A stretch of 64,000 bases of DNA from Sandaracinaceae bacterium (GTDB lineage Bacteria; Myxococcota_A; Polyangia; Polyangiales; JADJQN01): assembly GCA_016712745.1 (NCBI GenBank), contig JADJQN010000015.1, positions 744,001 through 808,000 on the forward strand, written 5' to 3'. Made by a program: the position numbers and the translations under genes. Below the pieces are notes generated by a model. The model saw only the letters and a list, made by a program, of their open reading frames with translations, ran no database searches and was not told the DNA's origin. The first letter of the stretch is position 1. Each line of letters starts with the position of its first letter. Shown here piece by piece: positions 1 to 7,213 of this stretch.

Positions 1-4
1 GGCC

Positions 5-874
5 GTGAGTACGCCCTCCTCATCACCGCCTCCACCTGTTAGGCCCTCGTCGCCGCCGCCCGCAACTGAGCGCCAAGAAGCAGCGACGGTAAAGCTACGG
101 ACAACACCGCTCTCCGTTTCCCCGCCTCCGCCATCCTCGGTAGTGAACATCGTGCCGAGTGTTGTCGTCGGCGCTGCGCAGGTCGTGAGCGGCACGCCGA
201 GTCGTCCGCCTCAGGCGATGGCTGCGGCCACCGAGCAGATGCACAAAGAGACGCACGCGTCGATTCTCCCTCCGCCTGCCGGCGAGCTCGCGCCAGGACA
301 TGTTGAACTGCCGCCGTCCAGCGAAGCGCGGCGTTCGGATCGAGCGCCGCGCGTCATTCTCGACGACAGCGATGACACGCTGGTCGAAGTTCCCATCACC
401 CTTGGCGCGACCACCAAGGCCAAGCCCGAAGAGGTGACCTCAAGGCTCTCCGAGCACCCGCCCGCCCAGCCGGCGGTCGCCACTGCGACGAGCCAGCCAG
501 AGAGTGTTCCGCCCGCGCGCCTCGACGATGATGATTTGGATGATGCGACCGAAGAGGATCTGAAGGGGCCGCATGCCATTGCCGCGCCTTTGCCTCCGGC
601 GCCACGCCTTTCAATGCCTCAGGGCGCGCCGCCGCCGCCGCCCGTTCGGATGTCCGCGCCCCCGCCGGTTCCTGCAGGCACGGTTGAAGCGCCCACGGTG
701 GTTCGCTTGCCGCCCCGACCTGCTGCTGCGCCTGCGGGTCCCGTCTCGATGCCGCCGCCGGCCTCGATGGATCCCGCAGCCGTTGGTGCCGCGACTCAAG
801 AAGCGCAAAAGAAGAAGAAGCGCAAGTCGTGGTGGGAAGATTTCTTCAACGACGATTTCCTTCGCACGGTTTGA
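5..874 (+). CDS. Pro/Ala-rich N-terminal region of an interrupted methyltransferase protein (possibly partial at the left edge)
   Basis: The reading frame is open to the window edge, so the GTG at 5 may be internal and the true start may lie upstream. The 289 visible residues are low-complexity, rich in Pro, Ala, Ser and Val, and look disordered. The last 25 or so differ: a basic run (KKKKRK) followed by SWWEDFFNDDFLRTV. That WWEDFFNDDFLRT block resembles the segment preceding motif I in class I SAM methyltransferases of the 'methyltransferase domain-containing' type. The frame ends at TGA 872-874 and continues without further stops into the methyltransferase domain, so this is probably the N-terminal part of one protein rather than an independent gene. 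The role of the disordered part is unknown. Confidence 0.6.
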   Translation: MSTPSSSPPPPVRPSSPPPATERQEAATVKLRTTPLSVSPPPPSSVVNIVPSVVVGAAQVVSGTPSRPPQAMAAATEQMHKETHASILPPPAGELAPGHVELPPSSEARRSDRAPRVILDDSDDTLVEVPITLGATTKAKPEEVTSRLSEHPPAQPAVATATSQPESVPPARLDDDDLDDATEEDLKGPHAIAAPLPPAPRLSMPQGAPPPPPVRMSAPPPVPAGTVEAPTVVRLPPRPAAAPAGPVSMPPPASMDPAAVGAATQEAQKKKKRKSWWEDFFNDDFLRTV

Positions 875-934
875 CCGTCGACGCAGGAGCAGGTCTCGCG
901 TCAGTGTGACTTCCTCGAGAAGAGCCTCGGCCTT

Positions 935-1666
935 TTGCGCGGCGCGATGATCTTGGACGTGGGTTGCGGCCTCGGTCTGCAGGCCATCGAGCTTGCGAGC
1001 CGCGGTTACACCGTGGTTGGCTTGGACTTGTCGCTGCCGATGCTTTCGCGCGCGGCCGACGAAGCGCAAGACCGCAATATGAAGATCAACTTCCTTCACA
1101 GCGACATGAAGGAGATGGGCTTCGAAGGTTCGTTCGACGCCGTGCTTTGTCTGGGCACCACGTTCGGATACTTCGACGACGAGTCCAATCGCCAGGTGCT
1201 CGAACGCTTCCGACGCGCGCTGAAGCCGCATGGCGTCTTGCTTCTCGACAGCGTGAATCGTGACTACGTCGTGCAGAGCCAACCGAACCTTGTTTGGTTC
1301 GAAGGCGACGGCTGCGTGTGCATGGAAGAGACGCAGTTCAACTTCATCACGTCGCGCTTGCACGTGAAGCGCACAATGATTCTCGAAGACCGTGATCAAA
1401 AAGAGAGCGAGTATTCGATTCGCCTCTATCCGCTCCACGAAATCGGCCAAATCATGCATCACATGGGCTTTCGCGTGACCCAAGTGAGCGGCATGGAAGC
1501 AACACCCGGCGTCTATTTCGGCGCAGCGTCACCGCGTTTGATCTTGCTTGCAGAACGTCGCCCCGAAGGCCCACTTACGGGCGAGACGCCCAAGCCGCCG
1601 CTCGCCGACGAAAAGACGACGCCCCAAGCCCGCCGCCGCAGCGACCCTCCCGCAGACGGCACCTAA
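935..1666 (+). CDS. Class I SAM-dependent methyltransferase (C-terminal part of the interrupted gene)
   Basis: Residues 6-15 (ILDVGCGLGL) form SAM-binding motif I, followed by the acidic end of strand 2 (VVGLDLSLPML) and by FDAVLCLGTTFGYF at the motif IV position. The Rossmann core is therefore intact. A C-terminal tail of about 40 residues is Pro/Lys-rich and probably disordered. The TTG at 935 is only the first usable start after TGA 872-874. Codons 875-934 in the same frame encode PSTQEQVSRQCDFLEKSLGL, which looks like the missing N-terminal helix of the domain, so the biological gene most likely begins with the Pro-rich region upstream. Substrate unknown. Confidence 0.8.
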   Translation: MRGAMILDVGCGLGLQAIELASRGYTVVGLDLSLPMLSRAADEAQDRNMKINFLHSDMKEMGFEGSFDAVLCLGTTFGYFDDESNRQVLERFRRALKPHGVLLLDSVNRDYVVQSQPNLVWFEGDGCVCMEETQFNFITSRLHVKRTMILEDRDQKESEYSIRLYPLHEIGQIMHHMGFRVTQVSGMEATPGVYFGAASPRLILLAERRPEGPLTGETPKPPLADEKTTPQARRRSDPPADGT

Positions 1667-1723
1667 CCCGCTTCAGATACCGCGCACGCGGTGGTGAGCG
1701 CGGGTGCGGGCAGCAGTTGATTA

Positions 1724-1752
1724 ACAAGAGATCAAGAGATCAAGAGGAAGGC
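1724..1752. repeat. Left arm of a long palindrome, interrupted by the IS element
   Basis: These 29 bases are the exact reverse complement of 2764-2792. The arm contains a repeated GATCAAGA unit. After removal of the IS and one copy of its 3-bp target duplication, the two arms plus a second inner match (GGCAATT against AATTGCC) would form one hairpin of about 90 nt. The arms lie outside the target duplication, so they belong to the site in which the IS landed. Confidence 0.75.
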
Positions 1753-1765
1753 AATTAGGTGGACG

Positions 1766-1768
1766 ACC
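1766..1768. repeat. Left copy of the 3-bp target-site duplication (ACC)
   Basis: ACC directly abuts the left terminal inverted repeat, and the same three bases follow the right one at 2745-2747. A 3-bp duplication is usual for IS3-family insertion. With only three bases, a chance match cannot be excluded. Confidence 0.55.
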
Positions 1769-1794
1769 TGGAGTTCCCAGGATTTCGTGGACAG
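1769..1794. repeat. Left terminal inverted repeat of the IS (26 bp)
   Basis: Perfect reverse complement of 2719-2744. The repeat begins TGGAGTTCCC and its inner end is GTGGACAG. Because both the repeat and its complement start with TG, orientation has to be taken from the transposase gene. Confidence 0.85.
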
Positions 1795-1798
1795 TTCA

Positions 1799-2689
1799 TC
1801 AGCGTCTTTTCTGGACGGCTTCAAACTGCGCTGGGCTGACGCCGCCCAGATGACTGTGACGACGCGTTGAGTTGTAGAAGTCGTCGATGTACGTCGCGCT
1901 GGCCTCCGACGCAAGTTGTCGATTTCTGAAGATCTGCTTCTTGATGCGCTCCTTCTTCAAGCTACTGAAGAAGGACTCCGCGACTGCGTTGTCCCAGCAG
2001 TTGCCCTTTCGACTCATGCTTGGCTCGAGACGATGCGAGCGACAAAATCTTCGCCACGCGTCGCTGCCGTACTGGGTGCCCTGATCGGAATGAATCAGCG
2101 TGCCTTTCGGTCGACGCTGACGGACCGCCATGAGTACTGCGTCGAGAGCAAGCTCGCGATGAAGCGTTGGCGCCGTCGCCCAACCCACGATCTTGCGTGA
2201 GAAGAGATCCATGACGACCGCGAGGTAAAGCCATCCCTGCCACGTCCGAATGTAGGTGATATCCGTGACCCACGCTTTGTTCCGTCGTGTCACCGTAAAC
2301 TTGCGTTGCAGCAAGTTTGGAATCGCCACTGACGGCTTGCCGACCGACCAACGTCGCGTCCGATAGCCGTGCAACGCGCGTAGGCCATTCACGCGCATCA
2401 AGCGCGCGACACGATGCTTGCTGCAAGTCTCGCCCGCCTCGCGTAGGTCTAGAAAGATGCGCGGTGCACCGTAGATCCCCTGACTCGCTGTGAACGAAGC
2501 GCGGATCAATCGAAGCAGCCGTGCATCTTCTTGAGCTCGCCTTGAAAGCGGCCGAGAACGCCATGCGTAGTAGCCGCTACGCACGACTCCGAGCAGGCGA
2601 CACATCGTTTCGACCGCAAACTGATTTTCGTTGTTGCGAATGAACTCGTACTTGGCGCGCGTGCGTAGCGAGACGGCTTTCGTGGGCAT
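1799..2689 (-). CDS. IS3-family transposase OrfB (rve integrase core)
   Basis: A 296-residue protein with the orfB layout: an N-terminal HTH_21-like region (ETMCRLLGVVRSGYYAWRSR, 27-46; GIYGAPRI, 71-78), then the retroviral-type integrase core. The DDE residues are D143 (AWVTDITY), D202 (LIHSDQGTQY) and E238 (CWDNAVAESFFSS), with the 35-residue D-E spacing typical of the family. It starts at ATG 2689 with an AAAGGAG ribosome-binding site just upstream, as if translated alone; orfB is normally made by frameshifting from orfA. It catalyses strand transfer of the element, but without OrfA, which recognises the ends in characterised relatives, autonomous movement is doubtful. Confidence 0.92.
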   Translation of the reverse strand: MPTKAVSLRTRAKYEFIRNNENQFAVETMCRLLGVVRSGYYAWRSRPLSRRAQEDARLLRLIRASFTASQGIYGAPRIFLDLREAGETCSKHRVARLMRVNGLRALHGYRTRRWSVGKPSVAIPNLLQRKFTVTRRNKAWVTDITYIRTWQGWLYLAVVMDLFSRKIVGWATAPTLHRELALDAVLMAVRQRRPKGTLIHSDQGTQYGSDAWRRFCRSHRLEPSMSRKGNCWDNAVAESFFSSLKKERIKKQIFRNRQLASEASATYIDDFYNSTRRHSHLGGVSPAQFEAVQKRR

Positions 2690-2718
2690 CGGTGATTTCT
2701 CCTTTCGGAGCTAAATCA

Positions 2719-2744
2719 CTGTCCACGAAATCCTGGGAACTCCA
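2719..2744. repeat. Right terminal inverted repeat of the IS (26 bp)
   Basis: Perfect reverse complement of 1769-1794, ending CCA. It is followed by ACC (2745-2747), the second copy of the presumed target duplication. Confidence 0.85.
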
Positions 2745-2763
2745 ACCCCCCCAATTGCCTTTG

Positions 2764-2792
2764 GCCTTCCTCTTGATCTCTTGATCTCTTGT
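2764..2792. repeat. Right arm of the palindrome split by the IS
   Basis: Exact reverse complement of 1724-1752. Between this arm and the IS lie a C-run and AATTGCCTTTG, which partly pairs with the left inner flank (GGCAATT). A 10-base G-run follows further right at about 2847-2856, just past the end of the lipoprotein gene. No other gene is visible between the IS and 2858. Confidence 0.75.
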
Positions 2793-2858
2793 GACCCCCA
2801 ATCAACGCGATCGCGCGAGACAGCGCAGACGGTCGCGCGAAGGCGCGGGGGGGGGGCG

Positions 2859-3422
2859 TTATTCGGAGCGGTGGCCGGTGATGGTGAAGTGGGCGGCGCA
2901 GGGCAGGGCGTCGAAGTAGCCGCCGTATGCCGTGAGCAATGCGTTGCAGTTGCTGCCCGGGCTGGGCGTGAAGGTGTGGTTGTCGGTCGCGGTGAGCGCG
3001 GTAGTCACGGCGCCCGCGTCGCTACCCGCTGCGTCGATGCCGACGCCCGCATCGGCGATCAGCACGACGTTGCCGCTGATAGTTTCCGACTCAATGATCG
3101 TGCAGCCGAGTAGGCCGATGCCGCCGTCCGCCGCTTGGAGCGTGGTTGTCGAAGACGCTGTGAAATAGATAGCGCCCGAGCTGTTGATGGTTCCCTCTTG
3201 GAAATCACCATCGTCGACAGCCCAATACCCGCGCGTACCATCTTGGCGGATTTCGACGTTGTAGCTCGTCGGGTCGGCGGGCGGCATGGCGACGCCGCCG
3301 CAATTGTTGTCGACTAGGCTGCGCAAGACGGCGAATTTGCCGACGCGAAAACCGGGATCGGCCGCCGGTTCACAGCCCACAAGCAGGGCGAGTGCAAAGA
3401 GCACACTCGCCATCCGATGCAT
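2859..3422 (-). CDS. Hypothetical lipoprotein
   Basis: A 187-residue protein with a lipoprotein signal (ALALLVGC, lipid-modified C17), so it is exported and membrane-anchored. Cys pairs elsewhere (NNCGG, GLLGC, SNCNALL, LPCAAH) suggest disulfides. I recognise no domain. Its ATG overlaps the stop codon of the TSP3 beta-barrel gene (TAATG at 3424-3420), so the two are translationally coupled, and this is the last gene of the exbB-exbD-tonB-barrel series. A partner role at the outer membrane is plausible but inferred from position only. Confidence 0.8.
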   Translation of the reverse strand: MHRMASVLFALALLVGCEPAADPGFRVGKFAVLRSLVDNNCGGVAMPPADPTSYNVEIRQDGTRGYWAVDDGDFQEGTINSSGAIYFTASSTTTLQAADGGIGLLGCTIIESETISGNVVLIADAGVGIDAAGSDAGAVTTALTATDNHTFTPSPGSNCNALLTAYGGYFDALPCAAHFTITGHRSE

Positions 3423-5029
3423 TAGCGAGCGCCGCCTGCTGCCGGAGCGGGGGCTGCTGCGCCGCCTGCTGCCGGAGCGGGGGCTGCTGCGCCGCCTGCT
3501 GCCGGAGCGGGGGCTGCTGCGCCGCCTGCTGCAGCGCCACCGCGTCGACGACGCGCCGGCGTTGCTCTCGGTCCAGCTTCCTCAGTGCAACCGTCTTGGT
3601 CTTCGACGCCATCGCGGTCTTCAGGTTGATCCGGACATTCGTCGGAATCATCGGGCACGCCATCGCTGTCGAAGTCGGTCTCCGGGCAACCATCTTCGTC
3701 GCCGTAGCCGTCTGTGTCTTCAGCTTCGTCCGGGCACTGGTCGTGCTCGTCCTCGATGTTGTCGCGGTCGCGATCGTTTTCCGGGCATCCGTCTTCGTCG
3801 CGGTCTTCGTCGCGATCTTCAGGAACGCTCGGGCACGAGTCGAATCCGTCCGGCACGCCATCGCTGTCGTTGTCACGATCGGGGCAGCCGTCCGTGTCTT
3901 CGAATCCGTCGCGGTCTTCCGCTTCGTCGGCGCACTGGTCTTGCGCGTCAGGGAATTCGTCGCCGTCGTTGTCGAGCTCGGGGCAACCGTCGCGGTCATC
4001 CCAGCCGTCGAGGTCTTCCGCTTCGGTCGGGCAGGAGTCAGCGCGGTCTTCCACGCCGTCGCCATCGCGGTCGTCGTGGTCGGGGGCCCACTGAAGGCCG
4101 CCTGTGAAACGGAAGACCGGAACGCCGAGCCCTTGAATGAGGCCCGTTCCACCCATCAACAAAAACTTGAAGTCGCCCACAGCGATACGTGCGCCAAGGC
4201 GCCACTCCGCTGCGTTTTCGTCGATTTGTGCGGTGAACGACGAGCTACCGGTGATTTCACCGAGAATGCTTACGAGCGGCGTCGCATCGAACGCGCCGGC
4301 AATGCCGTACGTGAGGCGCGGCCCGATTTGGCTCGAAAGGAAGGTGCCTGACTCACGCCAGAAACCGCCGATGTTGCCCGAGACATGGAAGCGCGACCGA
4401 CTGAACTCGCCAACAACGTGACCACCGAGAACCGGACCTTGGTCGCCAAGGAAGCGGCTGTCAGCCGTGAAGTGCGCGAACGGAATCGTTCCGTAGACAA
4501 CAGCGGCAACGCCAACGCCTTCGCCTTCGCCGATGATGCGTACCTTCGCGCTGAGGCGAAGGTCACCGATACCGAATGCACTGCCACCGGGCGCGACGAC
4601 GACAGGTGATCCATCACGCGTGAACTGAAAGGGGTCGCCGTTCGTCAAGCTCAGCGGCAATACCAAACCGAGCTGCACGCGGTTGTAGAGAGTGATCGCA
4701 CCCGTCAGGTAGGCAGTTGCGATGTAGCGACTGAGTACCGCCTCGGGTCCTTCGACGGTGCAGTTGGTCGCGCTCGCGTCTGTGCACTGCGCTTGATGCA
4801 AGACAAAGGGGCGATGCGCGTAATCGAGAACAAGTCCGAACGCCGGAGTGAGATGGCTCGTGACCATCGCCCCGTCGACCATCAGGTAGTTGCCACGACC
4901 GGGTGCTGGGACAAGGGCCTGCGCCGAAATCTCGTCTCGCGGAACGCTGAAGTCCTGTGCCTCTGCCGCCGCGGTAAGCCCGAGGCACATCGACACTGCC
5001 AACATCAACGAAATAGACCCTTGCCGCAT
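3422..5029 (-). CDS. Outer-membrane beta-barrel protein with thrombospondin type-3 repeats
   Basis: A 535-residue protein. Residues 1-25 are a Sec signal peptide (cleavage near AEA/QDF). Residues about 26-318 are rich in alternating aromatic/glycine strands, as in a transporter-type barrel. About 318-490 are calcium-binding TSP3 repeats of the form D-x-D-x-D-G-x-x-D with paired CP motifs (DGDGVEDRADSCP, DSDGVPDGFDSCP). The C-terminus is a GGAAAPAPAA tandem repeat. OmpA-like proteins with TSP3 linkers usually end in a peptidoglycan-binding OmpA domain; here it is absent. The gene follows tonB after 139 bp and overlaps the next lipoprotein gene by one base. Confidence 0.85.
   Translation of the reverse strand: MRQGSISLMLAVSMCLGLTAAAEAQDFSVPRDEISAQALVPAPGRGNYLMVDGAMVTSHLTPAFGLVLDYAHRPFVLHQAQCTDASATNCTVEGPEAVLSRYIATAYLTGAITLYNRVQLGLVLPLSLTNGDPFQFTRDGSPVVVAPGGSAFGIGDLRLSAKVRIIGEGEGVGVAAVVYGTIPFAHFTADSRFLGDQGPVLGGHVVGEFSRSRFHVSGNIGGFWRESGTFLSSQIGPRLTYGIAGAFDATPLVSILGEITGSSSFTAQIDENAAEWRLGARIAVGDFKFLLMGGTGLIQGLGVPVFRFTGGLQWAPDHDDRDGDGVEDRADSCPTEAEDLDGWDDRDGCPELDNDGDEFPDAQDQCADEAEDRDGFEDTDGCPDRDNDSDGVPDGFDSCPSVPEDRDEDRDEDGCPENDRDRDNIEDEHDQCPDEAEDTDGYGDEDGCPETDFDSDGVPDDSDECPDQPEDRDGVEDQDGCTEEAGPRATPARRRRGGAAAGGAAAPAPAAGGAAAPAPAAGGAAAPAPAAGGAR
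3431..3532. repeat. 30-bp tandem repeat, about 3.4 perfect copies
   Basis: Units at 3431-3460, 3461-3490 and 3491-3520 are identical, with a partial fourth to 3532. Each encodes one GGAAAPAPAA unit at the C-terminus of the TSP3 barrel protein. Identity at every third-codon position points to recent slippage or unequal crossover, so copy number may vary between strains. Confidence 0.9.
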
Positions 5030-5058
5030 CGACTCTCCCTTTTACCGCGTCCGATTCC

Positions 5059-5075
5059 AAGAGTGCGAGACTCTT
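5059..5075. other. Small hairpin between tonB and the barrel gene
   Basis: AAGAGT and ACTCTT form a 6-bp stem with a 5-nt loop in the 139-bp gap between tonB and the barrel gene. There is no following T-run, so it is not a classical terminator. It could be an attenuator or mRNA-stability element, or simply chance. The rest of the gap shows nothing recognisable. Confidence 0.25.
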
Positions 5076-5168
5076 CGATTTCCGGCCAAAAACCAGCGCG
5101 GCGAGTATCGCATCGACTGCCTTCGGCCTGCAACGATGTTGTTAGGGTCGAAGCTTTGGCGCGCGCGG

Positions 5169-5969
5169 CTAAAAGTCGTTGATTGTGAAGCCACATTCGA
5201 AGGTGACTTCGGTCGTGACAGGCTGACCGTTTCGGTCGAGTGGCGGGCTCCAAGCGCCCATTTCCTGCAATGAACGCCGACATGCATCGCCAAACCCGTG
5301 CTCGTTGCCCGAAACAATTCGGATACGAGACAGGCGCCCGTCGGGCGAGATCTGCATTCGTGCCACAGCTGTTCCGGCAATTCCCTCGTCGCGCGCGTCG
5401 CGTGGGTAATTGCGCGCCAGTGTCGCGATCATCCGATCCATCGACGGAGGCGTGGGCCTTCGGCTCAAGTCCGAGACCGGCACGATCGTCGGGCCCGCCG
5501 CGGCTGGCGCGGTGCCAGTCCCGCCGGCCATTCCGTTGGGGTCACCCTCTACACGCCGCGTGCTGTTTCCCGATCGAAGGGGTCCGGTCATCCGTTGGCC
5601 GTTGCCAGCATTCATCGTGAAGCTCGGATCGGCGTTGTCGTTGGTGAGCGTGGTGCCGTCGAAGTTTACGATTTCCTCTTCAAGCGGGGCTGCCGGCGGT
5701 GGCGGTGTTTCGGGCGGCGGCTCTTCCGGTGCTTCACGCGCTGGCATCTCACGCGCAACGGGGCGAGGCGCCTCAGGCTCGGGCGCAGGCGGAGTTTCCG
5801 GAAGCGGTTCGGGTTCAGGTGGCGGCGCCTCTACAACCTCGAACGCAACCTCGTTGCGCTCTTCAGGTAGGACGACCACCTGTGGCAGAGCGCCGATGGC
5901 CAGAAACGCAAGCCCATGCATCAGCAAGCTCGCCGTCAACACACCAGCGGTTTGTACGAGCGACGTCAC
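5169..5969 (-). CDS. TonB-family energy transducer
   Basis: A 266-residue protein of canonical TonB layout: one N-terminal membrane helix (about 8-33), a Pro/Glu-rich periplasm-spanning region (about 47-95, PPPEPEPLPETPPAPEPE), then a C-terminal TonB domain (about 180-266, with NYPRDARDEGIAGTAVARM and the closing GAWSPPLDRNGQPVTTEV). TonB carries proton-motive energy from ExbB/ExbD to outer-membrane receptors. It lies 13 bp downstream of exbD. No TonB-dependent receptor is encoded in the window; the neighbouring barrel is of another type, so the powered partner is unknown. Confidence 0.88.
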   Translation of the reverse strand: MTSLVQTAGVLTASLLMHGLAFLAIGALPQVVVLPEERNEVAFEVVEAPPPEPEPLPETPPAPEPEAPRPVAREMPAREAPEEPPPETPPPPAAPLEEEIVNFDGTTLTNDNADPSFTMNAGNGQRMTGPLRSGNSTRRVEGDPNGMAGGTGTAPAAAGPTIVPVSDLSRRPTPPSMDRMIATLARNYPRDARDEGIAGTAVARMQISPDGRLSRIRIVSGNEHGFGDACRRSLQEMGAWSPPLDRNGQPVTTEVTFECGFTINDF

Positions 5970-5982
5970 TCACCAACTTCTT

Positions 5983-6438
5983 TCAGTGCGCGACTTCTTC
6001 GGGCTGCACTCGGATTGCAAACTTGGTCACGTTTTCTTGGCGCAGCAAGTCGATCGCGTGCACGACGCGCAGATGCTCGACGCGACCGTCGGCCGCGATG
6101 ACCGCGCGCACGTCGTGGTTGCGCGCATATGCGACCGCAACTTGGCGACGGAATTCGGCCTCATTGACCGGCTCACCATCAAGGAAGAGATTCCCGTTCG
6201 GTGCGCAGGGCGCAGTCGCACTCGCAGCCCCGCATTGAATGGTGACGGAGAGCGGTGCGTTTGTATCTTCGCCGGTTGCGCCACGGGGAAGATCGACGGG
6301 AATCGTCTTGGTGTTCTGCGCGATGTAGTTCGCGGTGACCATCAAGATGATCAGAAGGACGAGAACGATGTCGACAAGAGGAGTGACGTTGATCGCTGTG
6401 ATCAAATCGTCGTCCTGATTTTGCGCGCCGCCTGCCAT
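5983..6438 (-). CDS. exbD: ExbD/TolR-family biopolymer transport protein
   Basis: A 151-residue protein with one N-terminal membrane helix (about 20-40) carrying the conserved proton-pathway aspartate D23 (TPLVDIVLVLLIILMV), then a periplasmic domain. It forms the proton-driven motor with ExbB. It starts two bases after the exbB stop, showing tight coupling. The nearby tonB favours ExbD over TolR. The periplasmic part contains two Cys (QCGAASATAPC) that may form a disulfide. Confidence 0.88.
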   Translation of the reverse strand: MAGGAQNQDDDLITAINVTPLVDIVLVLLIILMVTANYIAQNTKTIPVDLPRGATGEDTNAPLSVTIQCGAASATAPCAPNGNLFLDGEPVNEAEFRRQVAVAYARNHDVRAVIAADGRVEHLRVVHAIDLLRQENVTKFAIRVQPEEVAH

Positions 6439-6440
6439 GT

Positions 6441-7127
6441 TTAGGCCGCGCTCTTGGTGGAGGGCTTCTCGCCAGCGACATCGCGATAGGCCACGCCAGC
6501 GCTGCGATTGGACTTCAAGTAAGCGAGTACATCGTGCGAAAGCGCGTCGGCCTGCCCGATGCGTGCCCGAATCATCCGCTGAAAGCCGTTGTACGCCGCG
6601 ACCGAGGGAAGGGCGACAAGAATACCGATGGCCGTCGCGACGAGAGCTTCGCCGATTTCGGTCATCAAGGTCGCCGATACCTGACCCGCGCTGCTCTCGA
6701 GAGCAGCGAATGCGCGGATGATCCCGATAACCGTTCCAAGCAGTCCCACGAAGGGGGCGTTGTTGCCGACCGTACCCAAGAACGCGAGGTTCTTTTCCAT
6801 GGTGAGACGGGCGAGCTGAGACTCCGCTTGCATAAGCTCTTCCGCAACTGCTGCCGGCTGGCCAGCGGCGGCGAGGCCCGCATTTGCGACCTTCGCTTCG
6901 AAGCTGCGCGAGGCCGAGAGGAGGCTGCGCGCTCCATCTACATCACCTGTAGCGAGCAGGCTCAAGAGAGACGCCTTCAACTTCTGGATGTCTTCGCGCG
7001 TCGAGGCGAGGAAGTAGAGTCGCTCGAGACCAATCGCGAGACCTACGACGGAAAGAATGACGAGGAGCCAGAGCACCCAGGTGGCGCCCAACATGGCGAA
7101 AGCGGTAAGTCTCTCTTGAATGTTCAT
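6441..7127 (-). CDS. exbB: ExbB/TolQ/MotA-family proton channel
   Basis: A 228-residue protein with a first membrane helix near residues 15-37 and two further helices in the conserved block (FLGTVGNNAPFVGLLGTVIG, about 115-145; EALVATAIGILVALPSVAAYN, about 162-185), the ExbB/TolQ signature. It forms the pentameric channel that powers TonB. It is first gene of the minus-strand unit exbB-exbD-tonB-barrel-lipoprotein. The 86 bp upstream, before truD, contain no convincing promoter that I could pick out. Confidence 0.9.
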   Translation of the reverse strand: MNIQERLTAFAMLGATWVLWLLVILSVVGLAIGLERLYFLASTREDIQKLKASLLSLLATGDVDGARSLLSASRSFEAKVANAGLAAAGQPAAVAEELMQAESQLARLTMEKNLAFLGTVGNNAPFVGLLGTVIGIIRAFAALESSAGQVSATLMTEIGEALVATAIGILVALPSVAAYNGFQRMIRARIGQADALSHDVLAYLKSNRSAGVAYRDVAGEKPSTKSAA

Positions 7128-7213
7128 GAAATTCTCCGAACGGCCTTAGTTCGCGGCCGAAAGCTACGGTGTGCGAGGGGGGCGAGCAAGCCCGATTGTG
7201 CGTCGAACAATTC

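Larger units (their letters stand above)
1769..2744 (-). mobile_element. IS3-family insertion sequence, 976 bp, carrying only the orfB-type transposase
   Basis: The element is bounded by perfect 26-bp terminal inverted repeats at 1769-1794 and 2719-2744. It begins TG and ends CA, as IS3-family elements do, and is flanked by ACC on both sides. It carries one transposase gene on the minus strand and no room for the usual orfA: only about 30 bp separate the right repeat from the transposase start. Either orfA was deleted internally or this is a compact derivative. The catalytic triad of the transposase is intact. Confidence 0.85.

Noticed and set aside
1724..2792. Outer 29-bp arms as the true IS ends
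   Set aside because: The inner 26-bp repeats start TG and end CA, are flanked by ACC on both sides and give a size suited to the transposase; the outer arms do not have IS3-type ends.
3286..4107. Long Arg-rich plus-strand frame opposite the TSP3 barrel gene
   Set aside because: It is the antisense of D-rich calcium repeats (Asp codons read back as Ser/Arg), with no independent signal or family.
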